The notes below the pieces were generated by a model. The model did not search any database. It saw only the letters and a program-made list of their open reading frames with translations, and was not told the origin of the DNA. Positions 7,099 through 15,100 of a stretch of 27,111 nt of DNA are shown here, piece after piece. The stretch is from positions 16,002 to 43,112 of the forward strand of contig DGHX01000134.1 of NCBI GenBank assembly GCA_002392835.1, in the 5' to 3' direction. Positions within the stretch are counted from its first letter, which is position 1. Each line of letters begins with the position of its first letter. Source of the stretch: Prevotella sp. UBA3837 (lineage in GTDB: Bacteria > Bacteroidota > Bacteroidia > Bacteroidales > Bacteroidaceae). Made by a program: the position numbers and the translations under genes.

Positions 7099-8991
7099 AT
7101 GAAGAAATGGACCATCGACGACGCCCGCGAGCTGTACAACATCGGCGGCTGGGGCACAAGCTACTTCGGCATCAACGATGCCGGTAACGTGTATGTTACC
7201 CCCTGTAAGGACTCCACGCAGATAGACCTGCGCGAGGTGATGGACGAGCTGCAGCTGCGCGACGTCACCGCGCCCGTGCTGCTGCGCTTCCCCGACATCC
7301 TGGACAACCGCATCGAGAAGACGTGGAGCTGCTTCAAGAAGGCCGCCGAGGAGTACGAATACAAGGGCGAGAACTATGTGGTGTACCCCATCAAGGTGAA
7401 CCAGATGCAGCCCGTGGTGGAGGAGATCATCTCGCACGGACGGAAGTTCAACCTCGGTGTGGAGGCCGGCTCGAAGCCCGAGCTGCACGCCGTCATTGCC
7501 GTGCAGTGCCAGAGCGACAGCATCATCATCTGCAACGGATACAAGGACCAGTCGTATATAGAGCTGGCCCTGCTGGCGCAGAAGATGGGCAAGCAGATAT
7601 TCATCGTGGTGGAGAAGCCCAACGAGTTGGAGCTCATAGCCCGCGAGGCGAAGAAGCTGGGCGTCAGGCCCAACATCGGCATCCGTATCAAACTGGCCAG
7701 CAGCGGCAGCGGGAAGTGGGAGGAGAGCGGAGGCGACGCCTCGAAGTTCGGGCTCACCAGCGCCGAGCTGCTCGAAGCACTGGAGCTGCTCGACAAGAAG
7801 GACATGCGCGACTGCCTGCGCCTGATACACTTCCACATCGGCTCGCAGATTACGAAGATACGCCGCATACAGACCGCACTGCGCGAGGCATCGCAGTTCT
7901 ACGTGCAGCTGCACAAGATGGGCTATAACGTCGACTTCGTGGACTGCGGCGGCGGACTGGGCGTCGACTACGACGGCACGCGCTCGCCCAGCAGCGAGAG
8001 CTCGGTGAACTACAGCATACAGGAGTACGTCAACGACTGCATATACACCTTCGTGGAGGCCGCCAACCGCAACGACATTCCGCACCCGAACATCATCACC
8101 GAGAGCGGACGCTCGCTGGCTGCACACCACAGCGTGCTCGTCATCGACGTGCTCGAGACGGCATCGCTGCCCGAGATGCCCGAGGAGTTCGAGCCCGATC
8201 CCGACAGCCACCAGCTGGTGAAGGACCTCTACGACATCTGGGACAACCTCAGCCCCCGCAACGTCCTCGAGGACTGGCACGACGCCGAGCAGATACGCGA
8301 GGAGGTGCTCGACCTCTTCACACACGGCATCGTAGACCTGAAGACGCGCGCCGAGGTGGAGGCCATGTACTGGAGCGTCTGCCACGAGATTCACGCCCTG
8401 GCAAAGACGCTGAAGCACATACCCGAGGAGCTGATGAACATCGACAAGCTGCTGGCCGACAAGTACTTCTGCAACTTCTCGCTCTTCCAAAGCCTGCCCG
8501 ACTCGTGGGCCATCGACCAGCTGTTCCCCATCATGCCCATACAGCGCCTTGACGAGCGACCCACACGCAACGCCACCCTGCAGGACATCACCTGCGACTC
8601 CGACGGAAAGATAGCGCAGTTCGTCACCAACCGCCACAACTCGCACGCACTGCCAGTGCACACCCTGCGCAAGAACGACAAGTACTACCTCGGCGTCTTC
8701 CTCGTGGGAGCCTATCAGGAGATACTCGGCGACATGCACAACCTCTTCGGCGACACCACCGCCGTGCACATCAGCGTGAAGGACGGACACTACCACATCG
8801 ACCAGATCATCGACGGAGAGACCGTGGCCGAGGTCCTCGACTACGTGCAGTACGACCCGAAGAAGCTCGTCCGCCAGCTTGAGGTGTGGGTCACCAAGAG
8901 CGTGAAGGCCGGAAAGATTACCCTCGAAGAGGGCAAGGAATTCCTCAGCAACTACCGCTCGGGCCTCTACGGATATACCTACCTGGAATAA
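7099..8991 (+). CDS. speA: Biosynthetic arginine decarboxylase
   Basis: A 630-residue PLP-dependent enzyme that decarboxylates arginine to agmatine, the first step of the agmatine route to putrescine and other polyamines, in the cytoplasm. The N-terminus is MKKWTIDDARELYNIGGWG. The PLP lysine is K99 in VVYPIKVNQ. HFHIGSQ and DCGGGLGVDYDG are fold-type III (alanine-racemase-like) barrel motifs, and C499 in DITCDSDG matches the conserved active-site cysteine of the SpeA branch. The length is normal. ATG 7099 is chosen because the promoter lies at 7059-7090, which rules out an upstream GTG at 7060. The gene has strong GC-rich codon bias, and its opposite strand is also open for 610 codons as a by-product. 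A 7-bp repeat array overlaps its stop codon, followed by a radical SAM gene 101 bp downstream. Confidence 0.96.
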   Translation: MKKWTIDDARELYNIGGWGTSYFGINDAGNVYVTPCKDSTQIDLREVMDELQLRDVTAPVLLRFPDILDNRIEKTWSCFKKAAEEYEYKGENYVVYPIKVNQMQPVVEEIISHGRKFNLGVEAGSKPELHAVIAVQCQSDSIIICNGYKDQSYIELALLAQKMGKQIFIVVEKPNELELIAREAKKLGVRPNIGIRIKLASSGSGKWEESGGDASKFGLTSAELLEALELLDKKDMRDCLRLIHFHIGSQITKIRRIQTALREASQFYVQLHKMGYNVDFVDCGGGLGVDYDGTRSPSSESSVNYSIQEYVNDCIYTFVEAANRNDIPHPNIITESGRSLAAHHSVLVIDVLETASLPEMPEEFEPDPDSHQLVKDLYDIWDNLSPRNVLEDWHDAEQIREEVLDLFTHGIVDLKTRAEVEAMYWSVCHEIHALAKTLKHIPEELMNIDKLLADKYFCNFSLFQSLPDSWAIDQLFPIMPIQRLDERPTRNATLQDITCDSDGKIAQFVTNRHNSHALPVHTLRKNDKYYLGVFLVGAYQEILGDMHNLFGDTTAVHISVKDGHYHIDQIIDGETVAEVLDYVQYDPKKLVRQLEVWVTKSVKAGKITLEEGKEFLSNYRSGLYGYTYLE

Positions 8992-9079
8992 TGCTTAATG
9001 CATAATGCATAATTGGCTGCCGCCGGAGGGCATTTGTCATTTTTCATTTATCATTTATCATTTATCATTTATCATTTAG
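8989..9079. repeat. Two different 7-bp tandem arrays after speA
   Basis: Array 1 runs 8989-9016: TAATGCT, TAATGCA, TAATGCA, TAATTGG. Its first TAA is the speA stop codon. Array 2 runs 9031-9079: seven units close to CATTTAT. Together they fill most of the 101-bp gap to the radical SAM gene. A short GGGC-GAA-GCCC hairpin (9079-9089) sits just before the next ATG. Confidence 0.85.
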
Positions 9080-9092
9080 GGCGAAGCCCGCT

Positions 9093-9968
9093 ATGAGCAC
9101 CATCATCTATCCATCACCCATCTTCGGCCCGGTGCACAGCCGCCGCCTGGGCCTGTCGCTGGGCATCAACCTGCTGCCTGCCGACGGCAAGGTGTGCACC
9201 TTCGACTGTGTTTACTGCGAGTGCGGCTTCAACGTGCAGCACCGCCCCAAGCAGCCCATGCCCACACGCGAAGCCGTGGCACAGGCCCTGGAGCAGCGGC
9301 TGCAGCAGATGAAGGCCGAGGGCCGTCTGCCCGATGTGCTGACCTTCGCAGGCAACGGCGAGCCCACCTGTCACCCCCGCTTTGCCGACATCATCGGCGA
9401 CACCATCCTGTTGCGCGACCGCTACTGCCCCGAGGCGAAGGTCAGCGTGCTCAGTAACGCCACCCAGCTCCACCGCCCCGACGTTCACCAGGTCCTCGCG
9501 CGCGTGGACAATAATATACAGAAGCTCGACACCATCGCGCCCGACTATATCCGTCTCGTCGACCAGCCTGCGGGCCACTACGATGTGCAGCAGGTCATCA
9601 GCCACCTGAAGGCCTTCAACGGACACGTCATCATCCAGACGATGTTCATGCAGGGAAGCGTGGAGAGTGGAGAGTGGAAAGAGGAGAGTGGAAAGAGGAA
9701 AGAGGAGAGTGGAAAGAGGAAAGAGGAGAGTGGAAAGTGGAAAGAGGAAAGTGGAGAGTGGAAAGAGGAGAGTGTCGACAACACCGGTGATGAGTATGTG
9801 CTGCCCTGGCTCGATGCCGTGGCCGACATACGCCCGCAGCAGGTGATGGTCTACACCATCGACCGCGAGACGCCCACCGCCACCCTGCACAAGGCCACAT
9901 CCGACCAGCTCGACCGCATTGCTGCCCTCGTGCGACAGCGCGGCATCGACTGCTCAGTCAGCTACTGA
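9093..9968 (+). CDS. Radical SAM protein with internal repeat insertion
   Basis: A 291-residue radical SAM protein of the COG0731-like type. The [4Fe-4S]-SAM cluster cysteines are C35, C39 and C42 in KVCTFDCVYC. FAGNGEPTCHP and LSNAT follow as barrel motifs, and VMVYTIDRETPT lies near the end. The substrate is unknown. The start MSTIIYPSPIFGPVHSRRLG is family-typical. Between IIQTMFMQG and NTGDEYVLPWLDAV, where relatives have a short loop, there are about 41 extra residues made of a KEESGKR/W-type 7-residue repeat, encoded by 16 copies of a 7-bp unit. The frame is kept on both sides, so the protein is probably still made with a charged, possibly helical loop. It could be co-transcribed with speA, although 101 bp of repeats separate them and no consensus promoter is seen. 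Confidence 0.88.
   Translation: MSTIIYPSPIFGPVHSRRLGLSLGINLLPADGKVCTFDCVYCECGFNVQHRPKQPMPTREAVAQALEQRLQQMKAEGRLPDVLTFAGNGEPTCHPRFADIIGDTILLRDRYCPEAKVSVLSNATQLHRPDVHQVLARVDNNIQKLDTIAPDYIRLVDQPAGHYDVQQVISHLKAFNGHVIIQTMFMQGSVESGEWKEESGKRKEESGKRKEESGKWKEESGEWKEESVDNTGDEYVLPWLDAVADIRPQQVMVYTIDRETPTATLHKATSDQLDRIAALVRQRGIDCSVSY
9660..9778. repeat. Intragenic 7-bp tandem array, 16 copies
   Basis: Sixteen consecutive heptamers of the form G(T/A)GGA(A/G)A run from 9660 to 9771, with a degenerate GTGTCGA at 9772-9778. Because 7 bp is read in three frames, the encoded peptide repeats every 7 residues (21 bp). Neither strand has a stop in any frame of the unit, so the array can be translated. Confidence 0.9.
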
Positions 9969-10035
9969 CACAACAGCTATAATCCGCCACGAACATCAAA
10001 TAATCTGGTTTCGTGGCAAATTATGCACACATAAA

Positions 10036-10129
10036 GTGCTAAATCGGTAATTATTTCTTCGATTTAGCACCCTTACACCGCCAAAAAGTGCTAAACCGAT
10101 GATTTTTTTTCTTCGATTTAGCACTTTTT
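10036..10129. repeat. Two GTGCTAAA stem-loops in tandem
   Basis: Stem 1 pairs GTGCTAAATCG (10036-10046) with CGATTTAGCAC (10060-10070), 11 bp perfect. Stem 2 pairs AAAAAGTGCTAAACCG (10083-10098) with CGATTTAGCACTTTTT (10114-10129), 16 bp with one G-U-type mismatch and flanking A and T tracts. Stem 2 could act as a bidirectional terminator for the radical SAM gene. Confidence 0.7.
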
Positions 10130-10159
10130 CTCGAATTTATCCGACCTGTACGGTTAAAA

Positions 10160-10318
10160 AGCCCCGAAGGGGCAGCAGAATACAGCCGGGGGTGCCCCCC
10201 CGGTAAAGCAGGGAGATACAAGCCCCGAAGGGGCGAAGGAGTACAGGCAGGGGTAACGCTCCAGCTCTGCTGGCTTGCTACCGAAGGGACGCAAGAACCC
10301 CTGCAAACACACAAGCCA
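10160..10318. repeat. GCCCCGAAGGGGC hairpin repeat pair
   Basis: The perfect hairpin GCCCCGAAGGGGC occurs at 10161-10173 and again at 10222-10234, a 61-bp period. Each is followed by similar sequence (AGAATACAGCCGGGGGT and AGGAGTACAGGCAGGGGT). This resembles dispersed intergenic hairpin repeats of the REP/RAYT-associated kind, but no transposase is in the window. Confidence 0.6.
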
Positions 10319-10381
10319 GTGACCCGTTATTTGCCACGAATATTAAAAAAGGTTATTTCGTGGCAAATTATGCATATATGT

Positions 10382-10412
10382 TTTGCCACGACAGAACTTT
10401 TTCGTATCTTTG
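10382..10412 (+). promoter_or_regulatory. Bacteroidetes-type promoter inside a palindrome
   Basis: TTTG (10382-10385), 19-nt spacer, TATCTTTG (10405-10412), ending 20 nt before the ATG at 10433. The palindrome TTGCCACGA/TTTGTGGCAA covers both promoter boxes, so a bound repressor could block the promoter (inference). Confidence 0.8.
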
Positions 10413-10432
10413 TGGCAAATTATAATAAGAAC

Positions 10433-11851
10433 ATGAAAGAATACATCATTGGCAGGGAGTATGAGAAACATGTGCTGGGTAGTCTTCTGACATCAGCCAA
10501 GTCAGAGTTCGTGGCTGTCTGTGGCAGGCGTCGCGTGGGGAAGACTTTCTTGATTAGGGAGTATTTCGAGGATGTCATGCTGTTTCAGACAGCGGGCTTG
10601 GCCAGTGGCAGCACACGCCAGCAGATCAAGTCTTTTTATGAGGACATGCTTGAGTATGGTTTGCAGCGCCCGGCAGAACCGCCTCGCGACTGGATAGACA
10701 TCTTCACACTGCTGCGACAGCTCATCAAGCAGTCGGATAATGAGCGGAAAGTCATCCTACTCGATGAACTGCCGTGGATGGACACACCGCGCTCGGGCTT
10801 CATATCCGCCTTGGAACATTTTTGGAACACATGGGCATCAAGCCGGCGCGATGTGGTGCTGATAGTATGCGGATCGGCCACATCGTGGATGATGGACAAG
10901 CTCATCAACAGCCACGGCGGACTGCACAACCGCCTCACTCAGCGCATCTTCCTTGAGCCGTTCACCCTTTGCGAGACGGAGCAGTTCCTGAAGTGGAAAG
11001 GCTTCATGCTCTCACGCTACGACATCGCCACCTGCTACATGGTCATGGGCGGCATACCTTTCTACCTTGATATGCTCGACGTAAAGCTGAGCATAGCACA
11101 GAACATCGAGCAGCTGGTGTTTCGACGCAACGGGCCACTGCACAATGAGTTCGCCAATCTCTACGCAGCATTGTTCCGTAACTCGACCGACTACATACGT
11201 GTAGTCGAGACACTGGGCCATCACAGGGAGGGGCTGACACGCAGTGAAGTCATACGCCTGTCGGGCCTTGTATCAGGCAGCGGACTCACCACTGTTCTGC
11301 GCAATCTTGAGGCCTGTGGCTTTATACGTCAGCGACATCATTATAAAGCATCGAGGGCAGATGCCGTCATCTATCAACTTACCGATTTCTTCTCACTCTT
11401 CCACCTACACTTCATCGCACCAGGGAAGGTCAGCGACTGGATGAGCCTTCTGGGTAGGGGCGAGTACCATGCCTGGGCAGGACTCACCTTCGAGCTGTTG
11501 GCGTGGCACCACTTGCCGCAAATGAAAAAGGCACTAGGCATCAGCGGCATAAAGACAGAAGCGTATGCATGGCGATGCGATGACGGACAGAAGGGGGCAC
11601 AGATAGACCTCGTCATAGAGCGTGCCGACCAGACGGTCAACATCTGTGAGATGAAGTTCGCCTCAGCACCTTACGCCATTACCGCGGCCTACGAACAGAA
11701 CCTCAGGCAGAAGCTGGCTGCTTTCCAGGAGCATGCCGACAGGCGTCTGTCGCTGCAGCTGACACTCGTCACCGCCTTCGGCCTGGCATCTGGAACCCAC
11801 AGCAGCATCGTCACCAACGAAGTCACCCTCGACGACCTCTTCCTGCCATAG
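10433..11851 (+). CDS. ATP-binding protein, archaeal-type ATPase with DUF234-like nuclease end
   Basis: A 472-residue protein. The N-terminal ATPase (PF01637 type) has P-loop GRRRVGKT (31-38), Walker B KVILLDELPWMD with D111/E112, and a sensor segment VLIVCGSATSWM near 145. A winged-helix region follows (HREGLTRSEVIRLSGLVSGS). The C-terminal DUF234-like domain has D392 in GAQIDLVIE and E406-M-K408, matching a PD-(D/E)XK nuclease site. The function of this family is not established; it is common in archaea and Bacteroidetes and often found with mobile DNA. The start at 10433 is chosen over an upstream in-frame ATG at 10319 because the promoter lies at 10382-10412 and the family N-terminus is IGREYE. 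The 5' region is a palindrome-rich repeat block. Codon use is slightly less GC-rich than speA. Confidence 0.88.
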   Translation: MKEYIIGREYEKHVLGSLLTSAKSEFVAVCGRRRVGKTFLIREYFEDVMLFQTAGLASGSTRQQIKSFYEDMLEYGLQRPAEPPRDWIDIFTLLRQLIKQSDNERKVILLDELPWMDTPRSGFISALEHFWNTWASSRRDVVLIVCGSATSWMMDKLINSHGGLHNRLTQRIFLEPFTLCETEQFLKWKGFMLSRYDIATCYMVMGGIPFYLDMLDVKLSIAQNIEQLVFRRNGPLHNEFANLYAALFRNSTDYIRVVETLGHHREGLTRSEVIRLSGLVSGSGLTTVLRNLEACGFIRQRHHYKASRADAVIYQLTDFFSLFHLHFIAPGKVSDWMSLLGRGEYHAWAGLTFELLAWHHLPQMKKALGISGIKTEAYAWRCDDGQKGAQIDLVIERADQTVNICEMKFASAPYAITAAYEQNLRQKLAAFQEHADRRLSLQLTLVTAFGLASGTHSSIVTNEVTLDDLFLP

Positions 11852-11865
11852 TCCGTGCCGCTTAG

Positions 11866-11895
11866 CAGCCCACGAAGCAGCAGCCCACGAAGCAG
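11866..11895. repeat. Perfect 15-bp tandem duplication
   Basis: CAGCCCACGAAGCAG occurs twice head to tail (11866-11880 and 11881-11895), shortly after the ATPase stop codon. The rest of the 346-bp gap 11852-12197 holds a terminator, a 9-bp repeat and a promoter. I see no gene in it. Confidence 0.8.
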
Positions 11896-12035
11896 ATTCT
11901 CCAGTCCAAGGTCCGCCACCGGCCATTCCTCCCTTCGCTTCCAGCCTGCACAAAGTGGCCTTCCTGGCGCTGCATGCCTGCCCCAAGAGGTTTTCCCAGC
12001 GCATAAGGCCGCCGTATGCTCAATCATTCCATTTT

Positions 12036-12058
12036 CCCCGATTTCATCGGGGTTTTTT
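12036..12058 (+). terminator. Intrinsic terminator
   Basis: CCCCGAT-TTC-ATCGGGG followed by TTTTTT: a 7-bp perfect GC-rich stem, 3-nt loop and T-tract. It probably ends the ATPase transcript 185 bp after its stop codon. Confidence 0.85.
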
Positions 12059-12073
12059 GCGTTTCTCGCGGCG

Positions 12074-12100
12074 AAATGGACCAAATGGACCAAATGGACC
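12074..12100. repeat. 9-bp tandem repeat, three copies
   Basis: AAATGGACC is repeated three times without change (12074-12082, 12083-12091, 12092-12100) between the terminator and the promoter of the LRR gene. Confidence 0.85.
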
Positions 12101-12143
12101 ACCAAAAGAGCCACGCGGTCCAGGCAAAAGGGCTGAAAGGACT

Positions 12144-12175
12144 CTTGGCCGTTTGCGACTTTTTCGTTATCTTTG
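12144..12175 (+). promoter_or_regulatory. Probable promoter of the LRR protein gene
   Basis: TATCTTTG (12168-12175) is a perfect -7 box. The -33 position has CTTG (12144-12147) with a 20-nt spacer, one base off consensus. The -7 box ends 22 nt before the ATG at 12198. Confidence 0.65.
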
Positions 12176-12197
12176 CAACGTATAAACTATATTATTT

Positions 12198-15100
12198 ATG
12201 AAAAGAACAGTCTTATTGTGCGTACTTTCGTTGATGACATGCGTCATGGCGCACGCTTATTCTTTTACTGTAGATGGCTTCTACTATCAAATTTTATCGA
12301 ATAATGAGGTGGAGGTTACTTTCCAGCATCAGTATTCCTCAGATGTTGTGCCCGACGTCAACTATTATACTACAAGTTATGATGATGAAGATAGAGCCCA
12401 TTATTACTATTTCCAATCAGACTACAGCGGCGCTATTACCATTCCTAGCACGGTGACATACAATGGTACAACTTACAAAGTGAGTAGAATTGGCCATTGT
12501 GCATTTCAAAACTGTGAGGCAACGTCTATCACGATTCCCAATACTATAACATCAGCAGGGGATAAAGTCTTTCGTGGCTATACGGGCGAACTCATCATCA
12601 ACTGTTCAATAGAAGGTTTTACTGAATCAGATGACGAGGACATATATGGGCCATTCTGTTTTGGAAACTTTCAATCAGTAGTATTGGGAAGCGCCGTTAC
12701 CACCATTCCAGCTTACACATTTTATTCTTGCTCAATTAATACTATTTCTCTATTCAACAATATTTCAGATATTGGCGATTTAGCTTTCTACGATTGTCAT
12801 ATAAACAATGTGAATGTCAACATTAGCCGCAACTCGGAAGTTTCGGCTAACAGCATCCTCCATCGTTTACCAGCCTCTGCCACATGGAACTACTACATCA
12901 ACAACAGCCTTGTGACGTCGCTTTATCTGGGCTATGGGGTGTACACAATAGGTAATTATGCTTTCTATAATGGCAAGAACATCGTGTCAGTCTCACTTCC
13001 TGCCAGTCTGACATCTATTGGCCACCATGCCTTTCAGAATTGTAGTGGCTTAATAGCTGTGACAATGCGGGGATCAACCCCCATAGCCATTACCTCCGAT
13101 GTCTTCACCAATCGTGCCAATGCCACTTTGTATGTGCCCGTCGGGGCGAAGGATGCCTACGCAGCTGCCGACTATTGGAAGGAATTCAAAAAGATAGAAG
13201 AACTGATATCGTTTTCCGATAGTCGAGTGAAAGCCCTCTGCGTGCAGAACTGGGACACTGACGGGGATGGTGAACTGAGCGTATCGGAGGCTGCCGCAGT
13301 GACAAATCTTGGCAGAGTATTCCAGGGGAACAGCGACATCACCTCTTTCAATGAGCTACAGTATTTTACGGGACTGACAGCCATTGGCAGTGGTGCATTC
13401 TCTGGCTGTTACAACCTGTCGAGTGTGGTCATTCCTGAAAATGTCACGTCCATAGGGAGTTCTGCTTTCAAGGAATGTCGCAAGCTGCCAGGCATAGTCA
13501 TTCCCAGCTCAGTAGTATCCATCAATGACCATGCTTTCTATGACTGCTCCAAACTGGAAAGCGTGATCATTCCAAGTTCTGTGAGGTATATCGGTTTGTC
13601 AGCCTTTGCGAGTGGCTATAATCCGAAGAATATTCATATTTCCGACTTGGATGCTTGGTGCAATACATCGTTTGACGATTATTGGGGATCACAATGGAAC
13701 CTCTATATCAACCATGATAAAGTTGAGAACCTTGTCATACCTAATGGCATCACTAAAATTGCCAGTCACGCATTTAGCAATTGCAACTTGACGGGCCTGG
13801 ATATTCCAAACAGCATGACGACCATCAGTGAATATGCTTTCCAGAACTGCGAGAAGCTGACCTCGGTGACCATACCTAATTCGGTTACTACCATCGGTGA
13901 GTATGCATTTGCATGGTGTAAAGCGCTGCCAAAGGTTGTCATCCCTAATTCGGTCACTACCATCGGCGACTATGCTTTCTATAGCTGCAATAAACTGATG
14001 AACATCCATATCGGAAACTCTGTGACAAGCATTGGCCAACTAGCTTTTACGTGTGGCTCAGGCGATGGGATCATCATGGCGGTAGAAATGGAAACTCCTG
14101 TTGCAGGACACTTTTTGCCGGGAGCACGTGCCTATGGCACACTTTATGTTCCGGAAGGATGCAAAGCCGCTTATGTAGCTGCCAACGAATGGAAGGAATT
14201 TGGTAATATTGTTGAGCTCTCAGCTACGAGCCCTGTCATCGAGTTTGCCGATCCTGCTGCGAAGGCCGCCTGCGTGAAGTACTATGACATCAACGGTGAC
14301 GGTGAACTGAGCGAGGACGAGGCTGCTGGAGTGGCTTATTTCCAGGAGGGCATATTCAGAAATAATGATGATATTACTTCCTTCAATGAGCTGAGATATT
14401 TCACGGGGCTTAAGGAGATTCACTCCAATGAATTTTTCAGCTGCGACAACCTCAGTTCCATAACCTTGCCTAATGGCCTGAAGTCCTTATTATGCAATGC
14501 TTTTGACTACACTAATCTAACATCCATCGACATTCCGAGCAGCGTGACACGATTGGGTAATTATTTCTCGAACAGCATAGAAAGCATTACCGTGCATTGG
14601 ACGACGCCTATAAGCCTTAATTGGCAAATCACCAACAACGCCAACGCCACCCTCTACGTCCCCTACGGCACGAAGGCAGCCTACGCGGCCGCCGACTACT
14701 GGAAGAAATTCAAGACGATTATTGAGATGGCACCTCCCAGCCCCGCCATCGAGTTTGCCGATGCCAGCGTGAAGGCCATCTGCGTGCAGCATTGGGACAC
14801 CAACGGCGACGGCGAGCTGAGCGAGGCCGAGGCAGCTGCCGTGACCGACCTGGGCGAGGTGTTCAAGGAGAACAGAGACATTACTTCGTTCGACGAGCTG
14901 GAATATTTCACGGGGCTGACAGACCTTGGCTCGGCTTTCGAAACATGCACGGGGCTGCGGTCGATTGTCATTCCTGTCAATGTCGTGACACTTGATGCCG
15001 TCGGTAATTTGGCATCACTGGAAAGCATCAGGGTGGTTGAGGGCAACACCAAGTATGACTCACGGAACAACTGCAATGCCGTCATTGAGACTGAAACGAA

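Larger units (their letters stand above)
9986..10418. repeat. Three related TTGCCACGA palindromes
   Basis: Copy 1: GCCACGAA (9986-9993) and TTCGTGGC (10010-10017). Copy 2: TTGCCACGAA (10331-10340) and TTCGTGGCAA (10357-10366). Copy 3: TTGCCACGA (10383-10391) and TTTGTGGCAA (10409-10418). All three continue to the right as AAATTAT; copies 1 and 2 then share GCA plus a further A/T/C-rich tail. Copy 3 spans the promoter of the downstream ATPase, with its arms holding the -33 TTTG and the last bases of the -7 box. The 464-bp gap 9969-10432 has no other supportable gene. Confidence 0.8.

Noticed and set aside
6964..8796. 610-codon open frame on the minus strand opposite speA
   Set aside because: It is the mirror of a strongly GC-biased, well-recognised speA; its product is Val/Leu/His-rich with no motif, and it has no own promoter.
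9660..9778. CRISPR-like array
   Set aside because: Units are 7 bp and contiguous with no spacers; no cas genes are present.
9114..9890. 258-codon minus-strand frame with LFPLST repeats
   Set aside because: Opposite the radical SAM gene; the repeat is open on both strands because the 7-bp unit contains no stop in any frame.
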